Part shown: one piece after another, positions 18,505 through 26,470 of the stretch
How the letters are laid out: each line of letters starts with the position of its first letter
How positions within the stretch are numbered: position 1 is the first letter of the stretch
Assembly (NCBI GenBank): GCA_965657505.1
Contig: CBFHON010000003.1
Coordinates: forward strand, 124,001-188,000
Origin: TMED109 sp002171375
GTDB lineage: Bacteria > Pseudomonadota > Alphaproteobacteria > TMED109
Reading direction: 5' to 3'
Length of the DNA: 64,000 bases
The notes under the pieces: model-generated
Database searches by the model: none
Told to the model about the DNA's origin: nothing
What the model saw: the letters and a program-made list of their open reading frames with translations, nothing else
Program-made: the position numbers and the translations under genes

Positions 18505-18920
18505 TGCTTAGTCCTAAAAGAACAAAATACAGAAAAGCACATAAGGGTAGAATCCATGGAGATGCAAAAGGTGGAACAGTTCTTAACTTCGGTTCTTATG
18601 GAATGAAGGCTCTTCAACCTGAAAGAATTACGGCTAGACAAATAGAAGCTGCAAGACGAGCAATAACAAGACATATAAAAAGACAAGGAAGAGTTTGGAT
18701 AAGAATTTTTCCTGACCTTCCTGTAACTAAGAAGCCTACAGAAGTAAGAATGGGTAAAGGAAAAGGTTCCGTTGAGTTTTGGGCCGCAAAAGTTAAGCCT
18801 GGAAGAATTATATTTGAATTAGATGGAGTTGCAGAATCATTGGCCAGAGAAGCATTTGCATTAGGGTCTGCAAAATTACCTATTAGAACTAAATTTGTTA
18901 CTAGACAATTAGGAGTTTAA
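18504..18920 (+). CDS. rplP: 50S ribosomal protein L16
   Basis: L16 sits near the A site and the GTPase centre. The product has 138 residues, beginning MLSPKRTKYRKAHKGR, with GSYGMKALQPERITARQIEAAR and the conserved GKGKGSVEFWAA. Length is normal (136-138). It overlaps rpsC by one base, and rpmC starts directly after its stop codon. Confidence 0.98.
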   Translation: MLSPKRTKYRKAHKGRIHGDAKGGTVLNFGSYGMKALQPERITARQIEAARRAITRHIKRQGRVWIRIFPDLPVTKKPTEVRMGKGKGSVEFWAAKVKPGRIIFELDGVAESLAREAFALGSAKLPIRTKFVTRQLGV

Positions 18921-19124
18921 ATGAATTTTACAGATTTAAAACAGAAAACAGAAGATGAGCTTAAAGCTGAGTTAGTTAAGTTGAAAAAAGAACAATTTAA
19001 TTTGAGGTTCCAAAAGTCTTCTGGCCAACTTGAAAATTCTTCTAAAATTTTGCAAGTAAGAAGAGATATTGCTCGTATACATACTGCTTTATCTGAACAA
19101 AAAAGGAGATTAGCAAGTGCCTAA
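18921..19124 (+). CDS. rpmC: 50S ribosomal protein L29
   Basis: A small helical-hairpin protein near the tunnel exit that helps dock SRP and trigger factor. The 67 residues include LKKEQFNLRFQKSSGQLENSS-like family residues and the second helix VRRDIARIHTALSEQ. It begins immediately after rplP, and its last 8 bases overlap rpsQ. Confidence 0.97.
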   Translation: MNFTDLKQKTEDELKAELVKLKKEQFNLRFQKSSGQLENSSKILQVRRDIARIHTALSEQKRRLASA

Positions 19125-19356
19125 AAGAATTTTACAAGGAACAGTAGTAAGTGATGGCAATGAAAAAACAATTGTTGTTAATGTAGATAGACGCGTTAGG
19201 CATCCATTATATAAGAAAACTATAACGCGTTCTAGTAAGTTTCATGCACATGATGAAAATAATACTTTTAAAATAGGTGATAAAGTAAAAATTATTGAGT
19301 GTAGACCGATTTCTAAGAAAAAAACGTGGACTGTAATAACCGATAAAAACGGTTAA
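19117..19356 (+). CDS. rpsQ: 30S ribosomal protein S17, GTG start
   Basis: S17 is an OB-fold protein binding 16S helices 7 and 11. The product has 79 residues, MPKRILQGTVVSDGNEKT at the start and the conserved HDENN and VKIIECRPISKKKTW. The start is GTG with an AAGGAG site at 19102-19107 inside rpmC; it overlaps the rpmC end by 8 bases. No in-frame ATG is available nearby, and the family N-terminus fits the GTG. Confidence 0.97.
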   Translation: MPKRILQGTVVSDGNEKTIVVNVDRRVRHPLYKKTITRSSKFHAHDENNTFKIGDKVKIIECRPISKKKTWTVITDKNG

Positions 19357-19373
19357 ATATAATTGGAAAGAAT

Positions 19374-19742
19374 ATGATTCAAACAGAAACAAATTTAAGT
19401 ATTGCAGATAATTCAGGAGCTAAAAGAGTTCAATGCATTAAAGTTTTAGGTGGCTCTAAAAGAAGATACGCAGCTGTTGGTGATGTTATAGTAGTTTCTG
19501 TTAAGGAAGCTGCACCTAGAGGAAAAGTTAAAAAAGGTGATGTCCATAGAGCTGTAGTTGTAAGAACAGCAAAGGAAATTCGTCGGGTAGATGGAAGTGC
19601 TATAAGATTTGATAACAACGCGGCAGTATTAATTAATAAACAAGAAGAACCTATTGGCACTAGAATATTTGGGCCAGTAACTCGAGAACTGCGAGGAAAA
19701 AACTTTATGAAAATAATATCTTTAGCACCGGAGGTATTATAG
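19374..19742 (+). CDS. rplN: 50S ribosomal protein L14
   Basis: L14 forms inter-subunit bridges and is the binding site of the silencing factor RsfS. The 122 residues start MIQTETNLSIADNSGAK, with VLGGSKRRYAAVGDVIVVSV and the C-terminal RELRGKNFMKIISLAPEVL, all typical. It opens the part corresponding to the E. coli spc operon, but no promoter is evident in the 17-base gap after rpsQ. Confidence 0.98.
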   Translation: MIQTETNLSIADNSGAKRVQCIKVLGGSKRRYAAVGDVIVVSVKEAAPRGKVKKGDVHRAVVVRTAKEIRRVDGSAIRFDNNAAVLINKQEEPIGTRIFGPVTRELRGKNFMKIISLAPEVL

Positions 19743-19744
19743 CA

Positions 19745-20062
19745 ATGAATAAACTTAAAGTTAAAAAAGGTGATAATGTTATGGTCATTACAGGCAAAGA
19801 TAAAGGTAAAACTGGTGAAATAGTTACTGTCTTTCCAAAAACTAGTAGGGTCATAGTTAGGGGAGTTAGTGTTGCTAAAAGGCACACAGCTCAAAGCCAA
19901 ACTTCTCAAGGGGGAATTCTTGATAAAGAATTATCAGTTCACGTTTCAAATGTTTCCCATATAGACCCAAAAGATAAAAAGGCATCAAAAATTGGCTATA
20001 AATTATTAAAGGACGGTAGAAAAGTAAGGTTTCTAAAGCGTTCTGGCGATTTATTAGATTAG
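19745..20062 (+). CDS. rplX: 50S ribosomal protein L24
   Basis: L24 is an assembly initiator near the tunnel exit. The 105-residue product contains a KOW motif in KGDNVMVITGKDKGKTGEIV and the downstream segment with VRGVSVAKRHTAQSQ. It follows rplN after 2 bases; rplE follows after 11 bases. Confidence 0.97.
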   Translation: MNKLKVKKGDNVMVITGKDKGKTGEIVTVFPKTSRVIVRGVSVAKRHTAQSQTSQGGILDKELSVHVSNVSHIDPKDKKASKIGYKLLKDGRKVRFLKRSGDLLD

Positions 20063-20073
20063 TGGAGTTATAA

Positions 20074-20616
20074 ATGAGTGCAAGATTAAAAGAACTTTAT
20101 GAAAATAAATTAAAAAATGAGTTATATAATGAGTTAGCTTGTAAGAACGTTAATGAGGTTCCTAAACTAGAAAAAATAGTTTTAAATATGGGAGTAGGAG
20201 AAGCTGCTTCTGACAAAAAGAAAATTGAGGGAGCTGTAAAAGACTTAACTCAAATTTCAGGCCAAAAAGTTTTAGTAACCAAAGCTAAAAAATCAGTGGC
20301 TACATTTAAATTACGAGATGGAATGAATATTGGTTGTAAGGTTACGTTAAGAAAAGAAAAAATGTATGAATTTTTAGATAGGTTAATTAATATTTCTTTA
20401 CCAAGGGTTAGGGACTTTAGAGGTTTAAGCTCTAAAAGCTTTGATGGAAGAGGAAATTTTGCTTTGGGTCTTAAAGAACAGATTGTTTTTCCAGAAATTA
20501 ATTATGACGATGTTGATACAGTAAGAGGTTTAGATGTGATAATATGTACAAGTGCTAAAAATAATGATCAAGGCCTTGCTTTACTTAAAAAATTTGATTT
20601 ACCATTTAGGAAATAG
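20074..20616 (+). CDS. rplE: 50S ribosomal protein L5
   Basis: L5 binds 5S rRNA and contacts the P-site tRNA. The 180 residues include LNMGVGEA, the segment ISGQKVLVTKAKKSVATFKLR and LPRVRDFRGLS, ending in LLKKFDLPFRK. Length is standard. It lies in the unbroken spc-type run of genes. Confidence 0.98.
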   Translation: MSARLKELYENKLKNELYNELACKNVNEVPKLEKIVLNMGVGEAASDKKKIEGAVKDLTQISGQKVLVTKAKKSVATFKLRDGMNIGCKVTLRKEKMYEFLDRLINISLPRVRDFRGLSSKSFDGRGNFALGLKEQIVFPEINYDDVDTVRGLDVIICTSAKNNDQGLALLKKFDLPFRK

Positions 20617-20624
20617 GAGTTAAA

Positions 20625-20930
20625 ATGGCAAAAAAAAGTGCAATAGATAAAAATAAAAAAAGAATACATATGGCAGCTCTTCATAAAGAAAAGCGTGATA
20701 CTCTTAAAGAATTAATAAAAAATAAAAATACTTCTCAAGAGGATAGATTTAAAGCAGTTTTAAAATTAGCTGCATTGCCTAAAAATGGTTCTAAAATAAG
20801 AGTTAGAAATAGGTGTGAAGTGACAGGAAGACCTAGAGGAAATTATCGTAAATTTGGTATGAGTAGGATTGCATTTAGAGATTTAGCTTCTAGTGGGCAA
20901 CTTCCTGGTATTACTAAGGCTAGCTGGTAG
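20625..20930 (+). CDS. rpsN: 30S ribosomal protein S14
   Basis: S14 belongs to the 30S head. The 101-residue form lacks the CxxC zinc pairs of the short type and is the long zinc-independent version usual in Proteobacteria. The C-terminal segment RNRCEVTGRPRGNYRKFGMS and the last residues GITKASW are diagnostic. An AGGAG site lies before the ATG. Confidence 0.97.
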   Translation: MAKKSAIDKNKKRIHMAALHKEKRDTLKELIKNKNTSQEDRFKAVLKLAALPKNGSKIRVRNRCEVTGRPRGNYRKFGMSRIAFRDLASSGQLPGITKASW

Positions 20931-20940
20931 GAGATTTAAT

Positions 20941-21339
20941 ATGACTATGACAGACCCATTAGGAGATATGTTAACTAGAATTAGGAATGGACTTACTGCT
21001 AAAAAAGCAATAGTTGAATGCCCTAAATCTAAGTTAAGAGAATCTGTTTTACAAGTTCTAAAAAAAGAAGGTTTTATAAGAGGTTATACAGTTAAGGATG
21101 ATGAAAACAAAAAACCTATACTATTGATTGAGCTAAAATATTTTGAGGGTAAACCTGCTATCAAAGAAATTAAAAGAGCTTCAAGGCCAGGACTAAGATT
21201 GTACTCATCAAAAAAAGATATGCCTCTAAATTATGGAGGATTAGGAATTTCAATAGTTTCAACATCACGAGGTTTAATGTCAGATCATGAAGCTAGGATA
21301 GCTAATATTGGTGGTGAAATATTATGCAGTGTATTTTAA
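20941..21339 (+). CDS. rpsH: 30S ribosomal protein S8
   Basis: S8 is a central assembly protein of the 30S platform. The ATG at 20941 gives 132 residues starting MTMTDPLGDMLTRIRNG, the normal N-terminus, with GGAG just upstream; the frame is open further back into rpsN, but that extension has no family support. The C-terminal signature GISIVSTSRGLMSDHEAR is present. In E. coli S8 represses the spc operon by binding mRNA at rplE; I did not identify such a site. Confidence 0.97.
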   Translation: MTMTDPLGDMLTRIRNGLTAKKAIVECPKSKLRESVLQVLKKEGFIRGYTVKDDENKKPILLIELKYFEGKPAIKEIKRASRPGLRLYSSKKDMPLNYGGLGISIVSTSRGLMSDHEARIANIGGEILCSVF

Positions 21340-21352
21340 AGGATAGTAGATA

Positions 21353-21886
21353 ATGTCTAGAATAGGTAAAAATGAAGTTATTGTTCCTGAAGGAGTTAAT
21401 TTTAGCGTTGATGGAAGAATATTATCTGTTAAAGGTAAGCTAGGAGAATTAACTGAAGAGATTACTGATTCTGTTACAGTAGAATTTAAAGATAATAAAG
21501 TTTCAGTTAAGCCAGTAAATAAAGATAAAGAATCATCTTCTCAGTGGGGTCTAGTAAGAACTTTAATAAATAATATGGTTATTGGAGTAGAATCCGGTTT
21601 TTCAAAAACATTAGAAGTTAATGGTGTAGGTTATAGAGCTGCAGCAGAAGGTGACATTTTACAACTTCAGTTAGGTTATAGTCACGATATAAAAGTGGCA
21701 ATCCCTAAAGAAATATCTGTTAAATGTTCAAAACCTACTGAAATAGTTATATCAGGAGCTAATAAACAAAAAGTTGGACAATTTGCTGCTGAGATTAGAT
21801 CTTTGAGAAAACCTGAACCTTATAAAGGTAAAGGGGTTAGATATAGTGATGAATACGTGAGACAAAAAGAAGGTAAGAAAAAATAG
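21353..21886 (+). CDS. rplF: 50S ribosomal protein L6
   Basis: L6 lies at the factor-binding region near the sarcin-ricin loop. The 177 residues show two related domains, with MSRIGKNEV at the start, NGVGYRAAAEGDILQLQLGY in the middle, and the C-terminal signature PEPYKGKGVRYSDE. Length is normal. Confidence 0.98.
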   Translation: MSRIGKNEVIVPEGVNFSVDGRILSVKGKLGELTEEITDSVTVEFKDNKVSVKPVNKDKESSSQWGLVRTLINNMVIGVESGFSKTLEVNGVGYRAAAEGDILQLQLGYSHDIKVAIPKEISVKCSKPTEIVISGANKQKVGQFAAEIRSLRKPEPYKGKGVRYSDEYVRQKEGKKK

Positions 21887-21893
21887 GTGAATT

Positions 21894-22259
21894 ATGGCTT
21901 TAAATAAACAGCAAAGAGACAATAAAAGAAAAAGTAGAAATCGTTATAGCTTAAAAAAGCATAATAGTTCTAAACCAAGATTAAGTGTTTATAGATCAAA
22001 CCAGCATATTTATGCTCAAATTATAGACGATATAAATGGTAAGACTTTATGTGCAGCTTCTACTATGGATAAAGAGTTCAAAAAAAAGCAATCTTTTGGA
22101 GGCAATATAACTGCTGCCCAGGAAATAGGATCTATAATAGCAAAGATAGCTTCAGATTCAGGTGTTATAGACGTGGTTTTTGATAGAGGTGCATATTTAT
22201 ATCATGGAAGGGTTAAAGCTTTAGCAGAAGCAGCAAGAGGCAATGGCTTAAAATTTTAA
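21894..22259 (+). CDS. rplR: 50S ribosomal protein L18
   Basis: L18 binds 5S rRNA together with L5. The 121-residue product has a basic N-terminus, then PRLSVYRSNQHIYAQIIDD and the C-terminal VFDRGAYLYHGRVKALAEAARGNGL, which is diagnostic. It follows rplF after 7 bases. Confidence 0.98.
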   Translation: MALNKQQRDNKRKSRNRYSLKKHNSSKPRLSVYRSNQHIYAQIIDDINGKTLCAASTMDKEFKKKQSFGGNITAAQEIGSIIAKIASDSGVIDVVFDRGAYLYHGRVKALAEAARGNGLKF

Positions 22260-22277
22260 GTAAATTAGGAGTATTTG

Positions 22278-22820
22278 ATGGCTAGAGGAAAGAAGAATGA
22301 AAAAGAGGGTGATGATCTTCTTGATAAATTAGTAGGTATAAATAGGGTATCTAAGGTTGTGAAGGGCGGACGTAGATTTGGTTTTGCTGCATTAGTAGTT
22401 GCTGGAGATGCAAAGGGACAAGTTGGGTTTGCTTCTGGTAAGGCCAAAGAGGTTCCTGAAGCCATAAAAAAAGCTACTGATAAAGCAAAAAAAGAAATGA
22501 TTAGAGTTCCTCTTAGAGAGGGGAGAACAGTTCATCATGATGTAATAGGATATCATGGAGCTTCGAAAGTTTTAGTTAGAAGTGCCCCTGCAGGAACGGG
22601 AATAATTGCTGGTGGACCTATGAGAGCAGTATTTGAGACCCTAGGAGTTCAAGATGTAGTTACTAAATCTCAGGGAAGTGCTAATCCATATAATATGGTT
22701 AGAGCTACATTTGATGCATTAGCTAGCTTACAATCTCCTCGAGGAGTTGCTAGTAGAAGAGGTTTAAAAGTGAGTTCAGTAGTTGGTAAGAAACAAGATA
22801 AAGTTGTTGCGGAGAAATAA
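22278..22820 (+). CDS. rpsE: 30S ribosomal protein S5
   Basis: S5 contributes to decoding fidelity and mRNA unwinding. The ATG at 22278 gives 180 residues starting MARGKKNEKEG; a TTG one codon upstream is not needed, because TAGGAG (22266-22271) is 6 bases before the ATG. Seen motifs are the S5 double-stranded-RNA-binding domain with VVKGGRRFGFAALVV and the C-terminal fold with SAPAGTGIIAGGPMRAVFE, GSANPYNMVRATFDAL. Spectinomycin-loop residues look ordinary. Confidence 0.98.
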   Translation: MARGKKNEKEGDDLLDKLVGINRVSKVVKGGRRFGFAALVVAGDAKGQVGFASGKAKEVPEAIKKATDKAKKEMIRVPLREGRTVHHDVIGYHGASKVLVRSAPAGTGIIAGGPMRAVFETLGVQDVVTKSQGSANPYNMVRATFDALASLQSPRGVASRRGLKVSSVVGKKQDKVVAEK

Positions 22821-22824
22821 GTCT

Positions 22825-23013
22825 ATGGCAAATAATAAAATTAAAATTATGCAAATTCATAGTCCTATTGGAAGAAAATCTGATCAAAGAGAAACATTAA
22901 TAGGATTAGGGTTAAATAAGATGAATCGTACAAGTGTCTTAGAAGATACTCCATCTATTAGAGGAATGGTTTCTAAAGTTAAACATCTTGTTAAAATAAT
23001 AGATGAGAATTAG
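22825..23013 (+). CDS. rpmD: 50S ribosomal protein L30
   Basis: L30 is a small 50S surface protein. The ATG at 22825 gives 62 residues, the normal size; the frame is open further upstream inside rpsE, but that extension (starting MVRNKIKLL) is not part of the family. Diagnostic residues are HSPIGRKSDQRETLIGLGLNK. GGAG lies 10 bases before the ATG. Confidence 0.95.
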   Translation: MANNKIKIMQIHSPIGRKSDQRETLIGLGLNKMNRTSVLEDTPSIRGMVSKVKHLVKIIDEN

Positions 23014-23039
23014 TTATATTTGATTGAATGGAGAGTAAT

Positions 23040-23540
23040 ATGAGGCTTAATGAAATTAGTGATAACCCTTATTCTAAGCATAATAAGAAAAGAGTAGGTA
23101 GAGGTATTGGGTCTGGTAAAGGAAAAACATCTGGCAAGGGACATAAAGGGCAAAAGGCTAGATCTGGGGTAGCTATTAAGGGCTTTGAAGGCGGTCAAAT
23201 GCCTCTGCATAGAAGATTACCTAAACATGGTTTCAATAATATATTTAGAAAGCAATACACGATTATTGGTCTAGATGACCTTCAAAAAGCGATCGATGAA
23301 GGTAAAATAGACAATAAAAAGATAATAAATGCAAAAGTCCTTAAAGATAATGGCGTAATTAACAGAATAAAAGATGGAATAAAGTTATTAGGAAATGGAT
23401 CAATTAATTCTAAAATAGAGATTGAGGTAACTGCTGCATCAAGTTCTGCCAAGAAGGCAATAGAAAAAGTTAATGGTAAAATTTCTATTTTATTGGAGAT
23501 TATAAAGGAAGAAAGTAACGGTATTAAAGCAAAGCATTAA
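23040..23540 (+). CDS. rplO: 50S ribosomal protein L15
   Basis: L15 is a late assembly protein of the 50S. The ATG at 23040 gives 166 residues beginning MRLNEISDN, the usual start, and is preceded by GGAG at 23030-23033. An ATG at 23028 would add four residues but overlaps that ribosome site. The Gly-rich basic segment GRGIGSGKGKTSGKGHKGQ and GFEGGQMPLHRRLPKHGF are diagnostic. Confidence 0.97.
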   Translation: MRLNEISDNPYSKHNKKRVGRGIGSGKGKTSGKGHKGQKARSGVAIKGFEGGQMPLHRRLPKHGFNNIFRKQYTIIGLDDLQKAIDEGKIDNKKIINAKVLKDNGVINRIKDGIKLLGNGSINSKIEIEVTAASSSAKKAIEKVNGKISILLEIIKEESNGIKAKH

Positions 23541-23575
23541 TACTAATTAATAATTATTTATAAAGAGGATTTAAA

Positions 23576-24916
23576 ATGGCTTCTGCTGCTGAACAGCTAG
23601 CTGCTTCTGTTAATTTTGGGGCTTTATCTAAAGCAAAAGAACTGAAAAAAAAGATTTGGTTTACTTTAGCTGCATTAATTGTGTACAGGCTGGGAACTTA
23701 TATTCCCCTACCTGGTATTGATTCTCAGGCTTTAGATGATATATTTCAACAAAATGCTGGTGGCATTTTAGGTATGTTTGATATGTTTTCGGGTGGTGCT
23801 TTAAGTAGAATGACCATATTTGCATTAAATATTATGCCTTATATTTCTGCCTCTATTATTATACAATTAATGACAACAGTTTCTCCTCATTTAGCTGCAT
23901 TAAAAAAAGATGGTGAGTCAGGTAGAAAAAAAATAATACAATATACTCGCTATGGGACTGTGCTATTAGCTGCTGTTCAAGGTTTAGGAATAGCAAGTGG
24001 GTTAGAAAATTTAACTTCTTCTTCTGGTCCTGCAGTTATGAACCAAGGACTGATGTTTAAATTTACTACAGTTGTTTCATTGACGGGTGGTACAGTTTTT
24101 CTAATGTGGTTAGGGGAGCAAATTACAGCTAGAGGAATCGGTAATGGTATCTCTCTTATAATTATGGCAGGTATTGTAGCAAACTTACCTGTTTCTCTGG
24201 TTTCAACTTTAGAATTAGGAAAGACTGGTGCTTTATCTGGTTTATTTATAATGTTTTTATTAATAATGTCAGTTGTTGTTATTGGCTTTATAGTTTTCGT
24301 TGAAAGGGCTCAAAGAAGATTAATAATTCAATATCCAAAAAGACAGGTGGGAATGAAAGTTTTTCAAGGTGATTCAAGTCATTTACCTTTAAAACTTAAT
24401 ACGGCCGGAGTAATACCTCCTATTTTTGCATCTTCTATATTATTACTTCCAGTTACAGCTATGAGTTTTAATGCAGGCTCTGGACCTAGTTGGTTATTAG
24501 ATGTTACTTCTTTGTTAGGAAGGGGACAACCTCTCTATATGGCCTTATATGTTGCCGCTATAATGTTTTTTGCTTTCTTTTATACTTCAATTGTTTTTAG
24601 TCCTGAAGATACAGCGGATAACCTCAAAAAAAATGGTGGTTTTATTCCAGGTATTAGACCTGGTCAAAATACAGCAATATACATAGACCATGTTCTTACA
24701 AGACTAACAGTTGTAGGAGCATTATATTTAAGTTTAGTTTGTATATTACCAGAAATTTTGATCGCTAAATATGCTGTACCATTTTATTTTGGTGGAACTA
24801 GTTTACTTATAGTTGTAAATGTTACTATGGATACAGTAGCTCAAATACACTCTCATTTGATAGCACAACAATATGAAGGCTTGATAAAAAAATCCAAACT
24901 TAGAGGACGAATATAA
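23576..24916 (+). CDS. secY: protein translocase subunit SecY
   Basis: SecY forms the protein-conducting channel of the inner membrane with SecE and SecG. The 446 residues have ten predicted membrane segments; seen family motifs are YIPLPGID in the plug region, NIMPYISASIIIQLM, GNGISLIIMAGIVANLP and NTAGVIPPIFASSI, with the cytosolic loop containing FVERAQRR. Its stop overlaps the adk start by one base. The gene order secY-adk is usual in Alphaproteobacteria. Confidence 0.98.
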   Translation: MASAAEQLAASVNFGALSKAKELKKKIWFTLAALIVYRLGTYIPLPGIDSQALDDIFQQNAGGILGMFDMFSGGALSRMTIFALNIMPYISASIIIQLMTTVSPHLAALKKDGESGRKKIIQYTRYGTVLLAAVQGLGIASGLENLTSSSGPAVMNQGLMFKFTTVVSLTGGTVFLMWLGEQITARGIGNGISLIIMAGIVANLPVSLVSTLELGKTGALSGLFIMFLLIMSVVVIGFIVFVERAQRRLIIQYPKRQVGMKVFQGDSSHLPLKLNTAGVIPPIFASSILLLPVTAMSFNAGSGPSWLLDVTSLLGRGQPLYMALYVAAIMFFAFFYTSIVFSPEDTADNLKKNGGFIPGIRPGQNTAIYIDHVLTRLTVVGALYLSLVCILPEILIAKYAVPFYFGGTSLLIVVNVTMDTVAQIHSHLIAQQYEGLIKKSKLRGRI

Positions 24917-25563
24917 TGATTGTTATATTATTTGGTCCTCCAGGATGTGGAAAAGGCACTCAAGCTGGCATTATATCTAAAGATATTAACATTCCTCACC
25001 TTTCGACTGGAGATATGCTCCGAGAAGCTGTTAAGTCTAAAACAGAAATAGGACTAAAGGCGGCTTCTATTATGGAAGCAGGAAAATTAGTTTCTGATGA
25101 GATTGTAATAGGAATTATTAAAGATAGAATAGCAAAGCATGATTGTTTTAATGGTTTTATTTTAGACGGGTATCCAAGGACGTTATCTCAGGCTAAAGAA
25201 TTAGATAATATGCTCGATAAACAAGATCTTAAAACTGATATAGTATTAGAGTTTTCAGTAAATGATGAAGTTTTAATTTCTAGAATAGAAGGAAGATTTT
25301 CATGCGCAGATTGCGGGGCAGGATATAATGATCAATCTAAGCTTCCCTTAAAAGAGGGTAAATGTGATCAATGTGGAAGTAGTAATTTTATCAGAAGAAA
25401 AGATGATAATAGAGAAACAGTAACTAAAAGACTTGAAGCATATAACAAAGATACTTTACCATTACTACCTTACTACAAAGAAAAACAGGTATTATTTAGT
25501 ATTGATGGTTTAGCTGATATAGATAATGTTACAAATGAATTAATGAGTTTAATAAAAAAATGA
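24916..25563 (+). CDS. adk: adenylate kinase, zinc-LID type
   Basis: Adenylate kinase interconverts ATP plus AMP and two ADP. The 215 residues carry the P-loop GPPGCGKGT (7-15), STGDMLR, the NMP-binding segment LDGYPRT, and a LID domain with four cysteines C130, C133, C150 and C153 in a CxxC...CxxC pattern that normally binds structural zinc. E. coli Adk lacks these cysteines. It overlaps secY by one base. A promoter for the next gene lies just after the stop. Confidence 0.97.
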   Translation: MIVILFGPPGCGKGTQAGIISKDINIPHLSTGDMLREAVKSKTEIGLKAASIMEAGKLVSDEIVIGIIKDRIAKHDCFNGFILDGYPRTLSQAKELDNMLDKQDLKTDIVLEFSVNDEVLISRIEGRFSCADCGAGYNDQSKLPLKEGKCDQCGSSNFIRRKDDNRETVTKRLEAYNKDTLPLLPYYKEKQVLFSIDGLADIDNVTNELMSLIKK

Positions 25564-25574
25564 GATAGATAACG

Positions 25575-25602
25575 TTGACTTGAGTGTAAAGGTGAATATA
25601 AT
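25575..25602 (+). promoter_or_regulatory. sigma70-type promoter for the alpha (rpsM) group
   Basis: TTGACT (25575-25580) and a perfect TATAAT (25597-25602) are 16 bases apart, pointing toward rpsM 50 bases downstream. It is one of the two closest sigma70 matches seen in non-coding sequence of the window. It would give rpsM-rpsK-rpoA-rplQ their own transcription start, separate from the long S10-spc transcript. Sequence match only; no transcript data. Confidence 0.8.
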
Positions 25603-25641
25603 CTCGGTCTTCTAACTATTTTGTTAAAAAATTTAAAAATT

Positions 25642-25646
25642 GGAGG
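25642..25646 (+). promoter_or_regulatory. ribosome binding site deciding the rpsM start
   Basis: A full GGAGG lies 5 bases before the TTG at 25652. The same frame has another TTG at 25640, but it overlaps this site and would add MEVF, which the S13 family does not have. The site therefore fixes the start at 25652. Confidence 0.8.
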
Positions 25647-25651
25647 TTTTT

Positions 25652-26020
25652 TTGGCAAGAATATCTGGAGTAAATGTTCCAACAGGTAAAAGAGTAGAAA
25701 TAGCTCTTACATATATCTATGGAATAGGAAGATCTACAGCAAGTAAAATAATGGAAGATGCAGGAATTCCATTATCTAGAAGAGTTAATGATCTTACTGA
25801 AGTTGAATTAGATACTTTAAGAGACTTAACCTCTAAAATAGCTGTAGAGGGTGATTTAAGAAGTATAATTTCTATGAATATTAAACGACTTAGAGATTCA
25901 GGTTGTTATAGAGGAATAAGACATAGAAAGGGTCTTCCAGTTAGAGGACAGAGAACTAAAACTAATGCCAGAACTCGTAAAGGTAAAAATATGGCAATTG
26001 CTAATAAAAAAACAGTTTAA
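25652..26020 (+). CDS. rpsM: 30S ribosomal protein S13, TTG start
   Basis: S13 is in the 30S head and touches both the 50S and the P-site tRNA. From the TTG at 25652 the product has 122 residues starting MARISGVNVPTGKRVEIALT, with the helix-two-turn-helix region containing TYIYGIGRSTA and the basic tail GLPVRGQRTKTNARTRKG. The TTG start is decided by the GGAGG at 25642-25646. It heads the alpha group under its own promoter. Confidence 0.97.
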   Translation: MARISGVNVPTGKRVEIALTYIYGIGRSTASKIMEDAGIPLSRRVNDLTEVELDTLRDLTSKIAVEGDLRSIISMNIKRLRDSGCYRGIRHRKGLPVRGQRTKTNARTRKGKNMAIANKKTV

Positions 26021-26039
26021 TTTATAATTAGGGGGCATT

Positions 26040-26426
26040 ATGGCCGTTAAAGAAACTAAAAAGAAAAAAGAAAAAAAGAATATCACTTCAGGGGTAGCGC
26101 ATGTAAATTCTACCTTCAATAATACTATAATTACTATAGCCGATCATCAGGGAAATACTGTTTCATGGTCTTCTGCAGGAATGCAAGGTTTTAAGGGTTC
26201 TAGAAAGTCTACTCCTTTTGCTGCGCAGCTTGCAGCCGAAGATGCAGGAAAAAAAGCTCAAGAACATGGCTTAAAAGTATTAGAAGTTAAGGTTAGTGGT
26301 CCAGGAGCTGGAAGAGAGTCAGCATTAAGAGCTCTTCAAACTATTGGGTTTACAGTAACCACAATAAACGATGTTACTCCTATTCCTCATAATGGTTGTA
26401 GACCGCCTAAAAGAAGAAGAGTTTAA
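26040..26426 (+). CDS. rpsK: 30S ribosomal protein S11
   Basis: S11 is on the 30S platform near the mRNA exit. The 128 residues show HVNSTFNNTIITI, SSAGMQGFKGSRKSTPFAAQ and the C-terminal VTPIPHNGCRPPKRRRV, all typical. A run of Lys near the N-terminus (KKKKEKKN) is the usual basic tail. rpsD, which sits between rpsK and rpoA in E. coli, is absent, as in Alphaproteobacteria. Confidence 0.98.
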   Translation: MAVKETKKKKEKKNITSGVAHVNSTFNNTIITIADHQGNTVSWSSAGMQGFKGSRKSTPFAAQLAAEDAGKKAQEHGLKVLEVKVSGPGAGRESALRALQTIGFTVTTINDVTPIPHNGCRPPKRRRV

Positions 26427-26470
26427 TTATTACTAACTAATATATATTTAAATAAATTAAGGAATTTATA

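Noticed and set aside
20893..20940. N-terminal extension of rpsH into rpsN
   Set aside because: The extension matches no S8 protein; the ATG at 20941 has its own ribosome site and gives the normal length. The same reasoning removed upstream extensions of rpmD, rplO, pccA, mccA and the ATP12 gene.
25564..25651. rpmJ (L36) between adk and rpsM
   Set aside because: No 37-codon frame with the L36 cysteines exists here; the gene is elsewhere in Alphaproteobacteria.
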